DNA of 64,000 bases from UBA4416 sp964543545 (GCA_964543545.1 CAZIYT010000006.1:1-64000), one strand, 5' to 3'. Positions 27,746 through 37,252 are shown, counted from the stretch's first letter. Translations and numbers: made by a program. Notes: generated by a model from the letters alone, not told the origin.

Positions 27746-29077
27746 ATGAGCAAAATTTTAATTATCGGAGCCGGGCGCTCTTCTTCCAGTCTGATCAGCT
27801 ATTTACTAACCAATGCCGGAACCTATAACTGGCAGATTACCATTGCCGATGCCAACAAAGCGGCGGTGGAAGCAAAGATCGCAGACTATAAGGAAAACGC
27901 CACAGCCGTGGAGTTTGATGCAACCAATGCAGCCCTTCGTGAAGAGCTGATCGCTCATGCGGACCTGGTGATCTCCATGCTGCCGGCCTTTATGCACGGT
28001 GATGTGGCCCGCGATTGCGTGAGGCTTGGAAAACACCTGGCAACAGCGAGCTACGTGAGTGCCGAGATGCGTGAGCTGGATGCGGAAGCAAAGCAAAAAA
28101 ATATTTTACTCTTAAATGAATGTGGCCTGGATCCCGGAATCGATCATGCTTCTGCCATGAAGGTCATCGACCATATCAAATCCGGCGGTGGAAAAATCAC
28201 CGGCTTCAAATCCTTTTGCGGTGGCCTGGTGGCACCGGAAAGCAATGATAATCCCTGGGGTTACAAATTCAGCTGGAACCCGCGCAATGTGGTATTGGCA
28301 GGGCAGGGCACAGCACAGTTCATCGAAGACGGCAAGCTGAAATTTATTCCCTATAACCGCATCTACACACAGGTAGAAACCATTGAAATGGATGGCTACG
28401 GCAAGTTCGACGGCTATGCCAACCGCGACAGCATCAGCTATAAAGAGCCTTACGGCTTATCGGATACAACGACCATGCTGCGCGGAACGCTGCGTATGCC
28501 GGGCTATTGCAAGGCCTGGAACGTATTCGTGAAGCTTGGCCTTACCGATGATACCTATAAGATCAGGAATGCGGATACCATGACCTACACGCAATTGCTG
28601 GAGGCTTTTCTGCCCAACGGTACTGCGAGCACCAAAGTAAAGCTCAGCGCCTTTATGGGAGCAGACATGGATGATGCCGTGATGGAAAAGCTGGAATACC
28701 TGGAATTGTTCTCCAATAAGCCGATCCGCATGAAGGAAGGCTCTCCGGCCGAGCTCCTGCAGCAACTGCTGGAAGAGAAATGGCTTTTGAAACCGGGAGA
28801 CAAGGACATGATTGTGATGCAGCACCAGTTCGAGTACCAGTTGAACGGCGCTTACAAACAGCTTAATTCCTCGCTGGTAGTGATCGGCGATGATGAGGTG
28901 CATACGGCGATGGCCAAAACGGTGGGCCTGCCTCTGGCAATCACCGTGAAAAATTTCCTGACCGGGAAGTTCAGGCTCTATGGTGTACAGATTCCCATCG
29001 TGAAAGAAATTTACGAGCCGATGCTGGAAGAGCTGGAAACACTGGGCGTGACATTCATTGAGAAAGAGATCATGTGA
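27746..29077 (+). CDS. Saccharopine dehydrogenase family protein
   Basis: 443 residues. The N-terminal Rossmann fold has IIGAGRSSSSLISYLL and an acidic strand end (TIADAN), which bind NAD(P). Downstream are ADLVISMLPAFMHGDVAR and LLNECGLDPGIDHASAMK, then the C-terminal saccharopine dehydrogenase domain. These match saccharopine reductase/LYS9-like enzymes that interconvert saccharopine and aminoadipate semialdehyde. Bacteroidota relatives are thought to act in lysine catabolism or related imine chemistry. No lysine-ketoglutarate partner is in the window, so the exact reaction is unproven. Confidence 0.85.
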   Translation: MSKILIIGAGRSSSSLISYLLTNAGTYNWQITIADANKAAVEAKIADYKENATAVEFDATNAALREELIAHADLVISMLPAFMHGDVARDCVRLGKHLATASYVSAEMRELDAEAKQKNILLLNECGLDPGIDHASAMKVIDHIKSGGGKITGFKSFCGGLVAPESNDNPWGYKFSWNPRNVVLAGQGTAQFIEDGKLKFIPYNRIYTQVETIEMDGYGKFDGYANRDSISYKEPYGLSDTTTMLRGTLRMPGYCKAWNVFVKLGLTDDTYKIRNADTMTYTQLLEAFLPNGTASTKVKLSAFMGADMDDAVMEKLEYLELFSNKPIRMKEGSPAELLQQLLEEKWLLKPGDKDMIVMQHQFEYQLNGAYKQLNSSLVVIGDDEVHTAMAKTVGLPLAITVKNFLTGKFRLYGVQIPIVKEIYEPMLEELETLGVTFIEKEIM

Positions 29078-29141
29078 TCTCCCGTCAGATCCGGATCGCT
29101 TTGATTTTAGGTTTTATTAAAAAAATAATACCTTTAATTAC

Positions 29142-29930
29142 ATGAAGCCGGGCCTGAAACAACTTCTCTTATTGTTTTTACTCATAAGCGGTAAAGAGAT
29201 CCAAAGCTGTAATGCTGCCGATCAGTACCGCCTTTTTCCTTTGGGAAGCTCCTCTTCGGGTTTTGTATTCGTAGAAACACATTTATACAGGACCACTGAC
29301 CCTAAAGGCAACCGTTACGAAATGCCAAGCAAATGGTTCGGGGAAAGTTTTTTGAAAACATACGACAAGAACCACCGCCTGATCAGCAGCAAGCTAATCG
29401 ACAGTTTAAGCCTGGCAGATAAGGGTAACGACAGCCAGTTTATTGAGAGCAGCTTTAAAAAAGGATTGCTGTTGGCGAAAAAGTTGCCGGGTTTCATGGC
29501 CGCAAAGCCGGTTTATCTTTCGTACTGCGATTTTCAACAGACATGTGAAGAGGCGCAATTGAGGATAGATACCGTGAAGCACCTGCTTTTTGTGAAGCTT
29601 CGCAATCAAAAAGAATACGGAGTAACTGTGCTTAAGGATACGACATCTATTGCAGGAAGGTACATTCAGTATTATGGTCATTTCAACGGTGGGCTAATCG
29701 ACTATGCTGACGTCGACATAAGCTCTGTCAGGAAGTACAGCATAGGCACAAAAACAGTAACGGTTGTGCACCTTGCCAATGGTGATAAGCCGCAAGATGC
29801 CGGTGAAGAAGGACTTCCGAAACGGGCGGAGTATAAGCCAAACGTAGCCTTCAACCAGCTTGAAAATTCCATCGTTCATGAGCCGCTTCTGCATCATGGC
29901 CACGGCTTTGATTTTTTTATAGTGGAGTAA
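29142..29930 (+). CDS. Secreted protein of unknown function
   Basis: 262 residues with an N-terminal hydrophobic signal (LKQLLLLFLLISGKEIQSC); the Cys at 23 does not follow a clear lipobox. The mature part is polar and mixed alpha/beta, with a second Cys pair (SYCDFQQTCEEA). It ends in a His-rich segment (HEPLLHHGHGFDFF). I recognise no family. A TACCTTTA box about 20 bases upstream is close to the -7 consensus. It lies between saccharopine dehydrogenase and a DUF4190-like gene on the same strand. Confidence 0.55.
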   Translation: MKPGLKQLLLLFLLISGKEIQSCNAADQYRLFPLGSSSSGFVFVETHLYRTTDPKGNRYEMPSKWFGESFLKTYDKNHRLISSKLIDSLSLADKGNDSQFIESSFKKGLLLAKKLPGFMAAKPVYLSYCDFQQTCEEAQLRIDTVKHLLFVKLRNQKEYGVTVLKDTTSIAGRYIQYYGHFNGGLIDYADVDISSVRKYSIGTKTVTVVHLANGDKPQDAGEEGLPKRAEYKPNVAFNQLENSIVHEPLLHHGHGFDFFIVE

Positions 29931-29973
29931 GTAAACCATTTATTCGTATATTTTCTAAAAAAAAACAACGCTT

Positions 29974-30291
29974 ATGGAAGAGCCAAAATACATCACCTAC
30001 AACAGCAATCCCGGCACCAATACCTTCCGGGAAGATCTGCCGAATGCAACGGCTGTCCTGGTGCTGGGAATTTTATCCATTATTTTTGCCGGCCTTATCG
30101 GGATCATCCTTGCCATTATTGCCCTGAATATGTCAGGCAATGCAAGAAGCCTTTATCACAACAATCCCGATGCCTATACGGACACCTCTTATTCCAAAGT
30201 CAATGCCGGGCGCATTTGCGCCATCGTAGGGCTTTGCCTCGTGGCAGTCCTTGTCTCGGTCCTTCTGGCGATTGTTATATTCACCGGATAA
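29974..30291 (+). CDS. Small membrane protein of the CCC-motif/DUF4190 type
   Basis: 105 residues. A polar N-terminus leads into LPNATAVLVLGILSIIF, a first membrane helix (about 28-52), a short loop with LYHNNPDAYTDTSY and a second helix (about 78-103). The loop and the NAGRICAIVG motif match the Bacteroidota 'CCC motif membrane proteins', but the three consecutive cysteines are replaced by FAG here. The role is unknown; it may be a small envelope or stress protein. A strong hairpin follows. Confidence 0.7.
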   Translation: MEEPKYITYNSNPGTNTFREDLPNATAVLVLGILSIIFAGLIGIILAIIALNMSGNARSLYHNNPDAYTDTSYSKVNAGRICAIVGLCLVAVLVSVLLAIVIFTG

Positions 30292-30312
30292 AACGGGCTT
30301 ATTAGCGGAAAT

Positions 30313-30346
30313 AAAAAGAGGCTATCAGATCTGATAGCCTCTTTTT
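30313..30346. terminator. Strong bidirectional terminator
   Basis: A perfect 34-base palindrome centred on AGATCT, with GC-containing arms (GAGGCTATC/GATAGCCTC) and A-run/T-run flanks. It lies between the convergent DUF4190-like gene and the choice-of-anchor I gene. Confidence 0.9.
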
Positions 30347-30367
30347 TTATGGGATGAATTAAGGTTT

Positions 30368-33300
30368 TTAGTTGGCAACCACAATTTTTAAATGAGTTGC
30401 CTGTTGGCCTTCACGGTTTACGAGGTAGTAGATCCCCGCTGCCATGCCGGAAATATCTGCCGTGAACTGATTGGCTGCATTCAGTAGAACTGTTTTCATT
30501 TCCCTTCCCAGCTGATCGATGATCGTCAGGTTCGATGCTGTATTCGACTGGATCGTATAATTTCCGTTATTCGGATTAGGGAATACATTCAATGACAATT
30601 CGTTCCGTGCCAGGTCTTCCAGGCCCGTACAAAGCGATACGGATTGGGTAACGATGCTGCTGTTGCTGCAACCGTTGCTGTTTCGGCCATTGATCGTATA
30701 GGTGGTTGTTGCGGATGGAGAAACAGACACCGATGTGCCATTAAGGTTGCCCGGAGTCCAGGTATACGTTGTTCCTAAGGTTCCCATTGCGCTGAGGGTT
30801 GTGGTTTGTCCGCTGCAAATCATCGAGCTTGTTGTCACACCGGTGATGGAAGGCAGGGAGTTAACCGTTATGCTCCGTGTTGTTTTGGCCTTGCAGGTCG
30901 TAAGGGTGCTGGTTCCGCTGACGCTATAAGTGGCAGACGCTGTAGGTGTAAACGCTACACCATTGGAAATGCCGCCTGTGAAGGTATAGGTATCGGCGCC
31001 GCCGGCCGTGATGGTTACGGGCTGTCCCATACAGACAACGGAATTGGTAGCCGTTACCGTGAGAACAGGAGCAGGCGTTACGGCAATGCTTTGGCTCAGG
31101 GATGAGGTGCTGCAGTTGGTACCGCCTGTAATCGCCACCATGTAATTGCCGGCTGTTTTGGCATAATAGGTATTATTGGTAGCGCCGGAGATGTTGCCCG
31201 CGCCGTTTTTCCATTGATAGCTCATGCCGCTTTGTGCCGCTACCGAGAGCAGGGTAGAATCTCCCTGGCAGAACAGGGTGTTGGTAGCTACAGTTAAGGC
31301 TGAGTTCAGAGGAGTGGTGCAACCCGGGATTCCCCAGATAGATAAGGTGCTGCTCACTTCGTTCGCCGCGATCACGAGGTGCTGCCCGTTCGGGCTTTGC
31401 GATTGCGGAATGAACACCAAACCTTCCGATCCCCTGTCAGGGCCGTTGGTCGCGAAGTTGCGGTTGTTGACGTAAGTCACATAAACCGGCGCGGCCGGGT
31501 TGCTGATGTCGTAAACCATCACACCGCCGATGCGCTCCAGGGCGATGAAGGCATACGGTGTAGTGCCGATCATTCCTACAGTAACGCCTTCCGGCTCAGG
31601 ACCTTTGTCGTCGCTGCGGTCTTTTGGAGCAGGGCTGTTGGCATTGCTCGCATTAAACATTACGGAGAAGCTGTTGGTAGCCGTGATGCGTTCAAAATCA
31701 TCGCCGCTGTCATATACCAGTTGTCCGCTGGTGGCATTCCAGATAGAGAAAGAACGGGCGCCCATGCAGAAAATAGAATCAATGTCGCCGTCGTTGTCCG
31801 TATCTCCTAATTTATCGCTTACGGTAAGTCTTCCAAGCGTATAGTTGTTTTGAAGCTCGGCGGCATTAGGGAATTTGGTAGCATCGAGGTTTAGCTGTGC
31901 CACGCGTTTTTCTTCGGTAAAGCCGCTGTAGGCACGTGCATCACCTTCATTTGCTGTCAGGATATAATCCACGCCGCCCACTTTGTATTTGGCGATGGCA
32001 TCCGGAAGGTATAAGCCTTTCACCGGAAAATTGGAGAGGTTGATGCCTTTGGTCATGTTTGAAGCATCCATGCCGAAAGAAGAAGCCGCATAATTTTTAG
32101 AACCTAAAGAACGCAAAGAGGTAATCGTATTCGACGTTAAATTCAATTCTACCACGGCATTGTTTTCCTGCAGGGTAACCCAGGCTTTGCTGTCGTCATC
32201 GGCAATGGTAATGTATTCCGGCTCGAAATCTTTGGAGGTGCTTGCGCCCAGGCCGTAGATGCGGATGCCTTGTGCACGGAGGGTCGCTTCCTGTCCGTTG
32301 TAAGCGGTAAAGGTAATATGGGTTCTGCCGGCATTCATTACGCCGCCTGTAATATCCACGATGCTGATCGAGCCATCCGGATCGTTGGTATAAGCCGCGT
32401 TCGGTTCGCCTTCGTTGGCCGTATACACTTTGGTTCCCGCGTGGTTGAAGGTAATCATGTCCGGCATCATGCCCACATTTACCTGTTTCAGCAGAACGCC
32501 GTTCTTATCGAGGAACACCACTTTACCACTATCCTGCGGGTTGGTATTGTTCTCGATCGCTAAAGCAACCGTTCCGTTTCTCACCGCTACCGAGTTGATA
32601 TTGCCGTAAGCCGAAATGCTCAGGCTGTTTAGCAGCACAGGATTAGAGGGATTGACAAAGTCCACGATGTCAAGCCTGGCACCGATGCTGTTGGCAATGT
32701 AAAGACGCTGTGTGCTTGGGTCATGAGCAACGATCTCTGCTGAGTTTGTGCCGCTGGCTCCATTGCTGAAGCTGGATAATAAATTGAGCTGAAGGGCATT
32801 GCTCGGTGCAGGGCTTGGTTTATCGTTATCGCCGATATAGAAAGCGAATTGCGTAATCCCTGTGATATTGGCATTTACGGGGCTCGTTAATTTCAGGATC
32901 ACATACTCCGAATTTTCAGGAAGCGCGTCATTATTGATCGCAATGCTGATAGGCTGGGTGCTGTTGTTGGCAGAGCCGGCAGCAAAAGTTACCGTGGTGG
33001 TGGATAAGGTATAATCTGTTGCGGAAGCGTTTGATAAGGTGGAAGCAACTACATTCACAGAGCTTACAAGGGAATTGGTGCTGGCAATTTTCAGGTAAAC
33101 CATGGCGTTTCCGGTGCTTTCCAGAACGGTCGTATCGTTTGACAGGAAGCCGATATTCGCAGGCGTCACGCTGGCTGCGGAGGTTACCTTGAAATCGTCG
33201 ATCTTGTAATTAGAACCTGTGCCTGTGCGGTTGAAGGTATAGCGTAAATACAGGTTCGGCTGGTTATTGGCGCCGGCGGGTAACGTTAATCCTGCGCCTG

Positions 33301-33772
33301 TCGCCAGGCTCCAGCTACTCACGGCGTCTGTATAGCTGATCGGGGTATAGGTAATGTTATCCGTGCTCCACTCGAAAGCATAAGTAGCATTGTTAGTATA
33401 GCTCGCCGAGGACATCCTCATACCGAACGACACTGTAATGTTGCTGTAGGTAAGGGTGCTGATCTGCAATACAGCCGTAGAGATCCCTACAGGGGATACC
33501 GTATACGTATTGCCCGAGGTGTTGGTAAAGGTCGTGGAATTTCCTTCGCCCAGGTAGGCACCACCGGAAGATCCGGCATAGCCGCTGGAAGGCGTGTTGG
33601 TGCTGATGTTCATGCCGACACCGGTAAAGGTCCAGTTGGCGGGGTTTACGTTGGCTACAGTCCCGAAATCGGTGCTGTAGATCACCGTCTGCGCTTTTGC
33701 ATAAAAGCTCATGAAAAGGCACAGGCACAAAGCGATGATGATGCCTTTGTTTTTTGGTAGAGGTTGATTCAT
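30368..33772 (-). CDS. T9SS-exported choice-of-anchor I protein with Calx-beta and Ig-like domains
   Basis: 1134 residues from the ATG at 33772; a TTG seven codons earlier is less likely. A signal peptide (GIIIALCLCLFMSFYAKAQ) precedes a jelly-roll-like head (about 30-200) and a Calx-beta domain (TTVLESTGNAMVYLKIAS). A large beta-propeller follows (PSTQRLYIANSIGARLDIVD, TKVYTANEGEPN), matching the choice-of-anchor I or alkaline-phosphatase-like family. Three Ig-like repeats, the linker CTGLEDL and a type A sorting domain (VFPNPNNGNY) end it. The propeller family has been linked to phosphatase-like or surface-layer roles, but no catalytic residues can be named here. Confidence 0.85.
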   Translation of the reverse strand: MNQPLPKNKGIIIALCLCLFMSFYAKAQTVIYSTDFGTVANVNPANWTFTGVGMNISTNTPSSGYAGSSGGAYLGEGNSTTFTNTSGNTYTVSPVGISTAVLQISTLTYSNITVSFGMRMSSASYTNNATYAFEWSTDNITYTPISYTDAVSSWSLATGAGLTLPAGANNQPNLYLRYTFNRTGTGSNYKIDDFKVTSAASVTPANIGFLSNDTTVLESTGNAMVYLKIASTNSLVSSVNVVASTLSNASATDYTLSTTTVTFAAGSANNSTQPISIAINNDALPENSEYVILKLTSPVNANITGITQFAFYIGDNDKPSPAPSNALQLNLLSSFSNGASGTNSAEIVAHDPSTQRLYIANSIGARLDIVDFVNPSNPVLLNSLSISAYGNINSVAVRNGTVALAIENNTNPQDSGKVVFLDKNGVLLKQVNVGMMPDMITFNHAGTKVYTANEGEPNAAYTNDPDGSISIVDITGGVMNAGRTHITFTAYNGQEATLRAQGIRIYGLGASTSKDFEPEYITIADDDSKAWVTLQENNAVVELNLTSNTITSLRSLGSKNYAASSFGMDASNMTKGINLSNFPVKGLYLPDAIAKYKVGGVDYILTANEGDARAYSGFTEEKRVAQLNLDATKFPNAAELQNNYTLGRLTVSDKLGDTDNDGDIDSIFCMGARSFSIWNATSGQLVYDSGDDFERITATNSFSVMFNASNANSPAPKDRSDDKGPEPEGVTVGMIGTTPYAFIALERIGGVMVYDISNPAAPVYVTYVNNRNFATNGPDRGSEGLVFIPQSQSPNGQHLVIAANEVSSTLSIWGIPGCTTPLNSALTVATNTLFCQGDSTLLSVAAQSGMSYQWKNGAGNISGATNNTYYAKTAGNYMVAITGGTNCSTSSLSQSIAVTPAPVLTVTATNSVVCMGQPVTITAGGADTYTFTGGISNGVAFTPTASATYSVSGTSTLTTCKAKTTRSITVNSLPSITGVTTSSMICSGQTTTLSAMGTLGTTYTWTPGNLNGTSVSVSPSATTTYTINGRNSNGCSNSSIVTQSVSLCTGLEDLARNELSLNVFPNPNNGNYTIQSNTASNLTIIDQLGREMKTVLLNAANQFTADISGMAAGIYYLVNREGQQATHLKIVVAN

Positions 33773-33997
33773 AGTTTGTATTTTTTGCCGCAAATATCTT
33801 TTCCGGGTTATGTCTTTAGTTTATGGAAATGTCATTAAAACATTAGCGCTTGGACCTCTCAGGTTAACAATGTATTCATGAATGACTCTACCTGCATAAC
33901 GATTCTTTTACATGTCCGGAAAAATCTGTTGATAAGATGTTGACTATATAAAGCCTGCTTTTAACGTTTAGATAACACGATTCGGCCCCTTTTTTTA

Positions 33998-34005
33998 TAT
34001 TTTTG
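33998..34005 (+). promoter_or_regulatory. -7 box TATTTTTG of the 883-residue T9SS gene
   Basis: TATTTTTG matches TAnnTTTG and lies 22 bases upstream of the first ATG. No good -33 element was found at the usual distance. Confidence 0.5.
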
Positions 34006-34027
34006 AGATTATTAAACCTTTAAAAAC

Positions 34028-36679
34028 ATGATGAAAAAATTACTGACGATTAAAAACGCATTAACCTGTCTGGCAACAGTTTGTGTTGCGACGGGTGCCT
34101 ATGCACAATTTTCACCGGGAAACCTGGTGGTACTGCAGGCAGGAGATGGCTCTACTGCATTGTCAAATACAGGGAATGCTGTTGTTTTGAGAGAGTTTAC
34201 GCCGGCAGGTGTTCCTGCATACAGCATGGCTATTCCTACATCCAGTGCTACAGGCCTCACTATTTTGGGGAACTCTACAGCTGAGGGCTTATTAACGCGT
34301 TCTACAAACGGGCAACAATTGGTAATCCCCGGATATGCAGGCACCTATACATCATCCATTGCCGCAGCCACAGGTACGCAGGTACCACGGGTGATTGGTA
34401 CTGTTGACGGAGCAGGGACTTATACGCGTGTAGCGACAAGTACTTCATTTTTCTCAGCCGGAAATATCCGTAGCGCCGTTTCCGATGGTGTTGGGAATTT
34501 CTGGGCTAATGGCTCTAACCAGGGAACTAATTATTTCGGAAACACTGCAGCTCCGGCCTTAATCCAAAACTCAATTACGAATACCAGAGCGCTCTCTATA
34601 CAAGGTGGCGATCTAGCCTTTTCTACCGGTTCAGGTACCAGAGGCGTGTATGTCATTAACACGATAGGAAGTGGTACCACCACCACCCTTGCTTCTACTG
34701 TTACTCTGGTTGTGCCTACAGGTACTGCCTCCAGCCCGTATCAGTTTGCGATAGCGCCCACTCTTACTTATGGCTATGTAGCTGATGATAATGCGATTGC
34801 TTCAGGTGGCGGTATTCAGAAATGGACCTTCAACGGTTTTACATGGTCACTCGCGTATACATTTGCCACGAGTACAAACACTGCTGTTACGGTTGGTGCC
34901 CGTGGCTTAACCGTTGATTTCAGCGGCACAAACCCGATCATTTATGCAACGACGGGTGAGGCTACATCCAACCGCCTGATCTCTATCGTTGACGGCGGTT
35001 CTTTAGCGACATCAACTATTACCACTCTTGCGACAGCAACTACTTCCAATACAATTTTCAGAGGAGTGGCCTTTTCTCCGGCCTCAAGCTGTATCTCTCC
35101 TTCTATCACGGCGATGGGAAGCAACTCACCGATCTGCTCTAACCAACCGCTTCTCTTAACCTCAAGTGCTACAGGAACCGGTCCTTTAAACTACTCCTGG
35201 TTTGGTACAGGCTCTTTCAGCTCTTCTACCGTGAGCAGCCCTACAGTAACCGGTGCAGCATCCGGTGGTTATACGCTTGCCGTAACCAATAGCTGCGGTA
35301 CAGCTACCGCCATTGTGAATGCAACCGTAAACCCAACTCCAACCGTATCGGCGAACGCCGCGTCCATCTGCTCAGGAGGTGCAGCGACTTTAACAGCGAC
35401 AGGCGCTACCAGCTACAGCTGGAGCACAGGCGCTACCACGGCTTCTGTTTCTGTGAGTCCTACCACCACAACCGTTTATACAATCACCGGTACAAGCAGC
35501 AGCTGTTCTTCTACTATCACGACTACCGTAAACGTCATTGCTTCTCCTACCTTAGCAGTTAACTCCACATCCATCTGTGCGGGTGGTACAGCAACCTTAA
35601 CGGCAAGTGGTGTTTCCACTTATACCTGGACATCCCCGGTTTCCAACAATGCTTCTATTTCAGTGAGTCCTGCCGCAACAACGGTTTATACAGTATCAGG
35701 AAATGCAGCAGGTTGTGCCGGTACCTTCAGCGCTACAGGAACAGTGTCTGTGAATCCTTTACCGACCTTAACCGTTTCTCCTGCGAGCCCGACCATCTGT
35801 GCCGGGCAGGCCACCACGCTGACTGTAACAGGTGTGACTTCTCAGACATGGGCGCCGGGCGCTCAAACCACTGCCTCTATCTCTGTGACTCCAACCGCAA
35901 CCACGGTTTATACTGTAACAGGAAGCAATGCCTCAGGTTGTGCGAATACAAGCATGGTAACGGTTAATGTTAATCCTTTGCCAACGCTTACAGCTACTTC
36001 AGGAAGTGTTTGTACAGGCAAAACAACGACTTTAACAGCTTCAGGAACATCGGCGACTTATTCATGGAATCCATCAGGGGTAACAACCAACACCATATTG
36101 GTATCAGCAGCTAATGCCGGCCTTTTTACTTTTACAATTACCGGAACATCTGCACAGGGATGTAGCAAGTCTATCACCACTAATTTAGTCGGTGTTGCAA
36201 CTCCTACCATTAATATTACTGCAACTCCAAGCGTCATCTGTGCCGGTTCAAGCACAACACTTACTGCCACCGGCGGCGCCACGAGCTACGTATGGTCAAA
36301 CGGTGTGGCCAATGGTACAGGCTTTACACCAACCATTACTGCAACATACACCGTAACCGGAACAAGCGCTATCGGCGGTTGCACGAACACGGCAGTAAGC
36401 ACCGTATCAGTCAACCCATGTACAGGTATTCATGAAACGATGAATAACACCGTATTCTCTGTATACCCTAACCCAAGTAACGGTAACTTCACGGTTCAGT
36501 CTTCTGTGTTCCCTGCTACCTTAGTCATGTACGATGTTACCGGTAAGCAAGTGATCAGGAAAGACATCAACGAACTGGAAACAAACGTTAATGTTTCCCA
36601 GCTCAACAACGGTATCTATTATATCTCACTGATCGCGGAAAGCGGTTCGATGAATTATAAAATGGTGATCTCTAAATAA
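34028..36679 (+). CDS. T9SS-exported protein with propeller-like head and Ig-like repeats
   Basis: 883 residues (ATG at 34028; a second ATG follows directly). A signal peptide (LTCLATVCVATGAYAQ) precedes a head domain of about 340 residues with propeller-like repeats (SAVSDGVGNFWANGSNQG, SNRLISIVDGG). Six Ig-like repeats of about 75 residues come next, with ICxGxxxTLTAxGATSY and TTVYTVTG. The linker CTGIHET precedes a type A sorting domain (VYPNPSNGNF, GIYYISLI). The repeats are close relatives of those in the other four T9SS cargo genes in this window. It is probably a surface adhesin. Confidence 0.85.
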   Translation: MMKKLLTIKNALTCLATVCVATGAYAQFSPGNLVVLQAGDGSTALSNTGNAVVLREFTPAGVPAYSMAIPTSSATGLTILGNSTAEGLLTRSTNGQQLVIPGYAGTYTSSIAAATGTQVPRVIGTVDGAGTYTRVATSTSFFSAGNIRSAVSDGVGNFWANGSNQGTNYFGNTAAPALIQNSITNTRALSIQGGDLAFSTGSGTRGVYVINTIGSGTTTTLASTVTLVVPTGTASSPYQFAIAPTLTYGYVADDNAIASGGGIQKWTFNGFTWSLAYTFATSTNTAVTVGARGLTVDFSGTNPIIYATTGEATSNRLISIVDGGSLATSTITTLATATTSNTIFRGVAFSPASSCISPSITAMGSNSPICSNQPLLLTSSATGTGPLNYSWFGTGSFSSSTVSSPTVTGAASGGYTLAVTNSCGTATAIVNATVNPTPTVSANAASICSGGAATLTATGATSYSWSTGATTASVSVSPTTTTVYTITGTSSSCSSTITTTVNVIASPTLAVNSTSICAGGTATLTASGVSTYTWTSPVSNNASISVSPAATTVYTVSGNAAGCAGTFSATGTVSVNPLPTLTVSPASPTICAGQATTLTVTGVTSQTWAPGAQTTASISVTPTATTVYTVTGSNASGCANTSMVTVNVNPLPTLTATSGSVCTGKTTTLTASGTSATYSWNPSGVTTNTILVSAANAGLFTFTITGTSAQGCSKSITTNLVGVATPTINITATPSVICAGSSTTLTATGGATSYVWSNGVANGTGFTPTITATYTVTGTSAIGGCTNTAVSTVSVNPCTGIHETMNNTVFSVYPNPSNGNFTVQSSVFPATLVMYDVTGKQVIRKDINELETNVNVSQLNNGIYYISLIAESGSMNYKMVISK

Positions 36680-36700
36680 GAGGTACAAGCCCATCATAAA

Positions 36701-36738
36701 AAATCCCTTCACGATAAGCCGTGAAGGGATTTTTTTAT
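36701..36738 (+). terminator. Rho-independent terminator after the 883-residue T9SS gene
   Basis: Perfect 12-bp arms, AAATCCCTTCAC (36701-36712) and GTGAAGGGATTT (36721-36732), an 8-base loop and a T-run. Confidence 0.9.
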
Positions 36739-36746
36739 TAAGCTTA

Positions 36747-36816
36747 TTAAGAAAGAGCACGAATAGAACAGAATCTTCTCTTTGTTCCTTTATATGACCT
36801 TATATGTCTATATGGT
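36747..36816. repeat. Dispersed intergenic element, copy 1 (TTAAGAAAGAGCA ... TATATGGT)
   Basis: Begins TTAAGAAAGAGCA and ends in heptamer-like TTATATG, TTATATG, TCTATATGGT. The same start and end occur at 44649-44704. It lies between the T9SS gene terminator and the end of ruvX. It is probably a non-coding mobile or structural repeat. Confidence 0.5.
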
Positions 36817-36835
36817 AAAAAACAGATGCAGCAGA

Positions 36836-37252
36836 TTATCTCCCGATGAAAGCCAGGTAATCCTGCAGGAGGATCGTGGCGCTTACCATGTCCACGGTTT
36901 CTTTGTTGGCGCGGTCCTTCTTTTTCAGACCACCCATGAGCATGGCCTGGTGCGCGAGGGTAGAGGTGAAGCGCTCGTCGTAGCGCACGATTTTCACATC
37001 CGGGAATTTGCGGCCGAGGTGCGTCACAAAAGGATCGATGAAGCGGGCGCTGTCGGAAGCTTCGTTCTGCAGGGTTTTGGGCTCTCCTACGACAATGCAT
37101 TCCACAGATTCTTTTTTCAGGTAGTTTTCGAGGAAGGTGATCAGGTCTTTGCTGTGCACGGTTGTAAGGCCGGAAGCAATGATCTGCAGAGGATCCGTTA
37201 CCGCCAGTCCAACGCGTTTACTCCCGTAATCAATCGCCATGATTCTTGCCAT
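36836..37252 (-). CDS. ruvX: Putative pre-16S rRNA nuclease / Holliday junction resolvase RuvX (YqgF)
   Basis: 138 residues, full length for the family. The RNase H-like core is seen in MAIDYGSKRVGLAVTDP with the catalytic Asp8, then VVGEPKTLQNE and YDERFTSTLA, and the C-terminal DMVSATILLQDYL carries the second acidic residue. The family trims the 5' end of 16S rRNA and was first named as a resolvase. It stands alone, divergent from the regulator-controlled membrane gene. Confidence 0.93.
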   Translation of the reverse strand: MARIMAIDYGSKRVGLAVTDPLQIIASGLTTVHSKDLITFLENYLKKESVECIVVGEPKTLQNEASDSARFIDPFVTHLGRKFPDVKIVRYDERFTSTLAHQAMLMGGLKKKDRANKETVDMVSATILLQDYLAFIGR

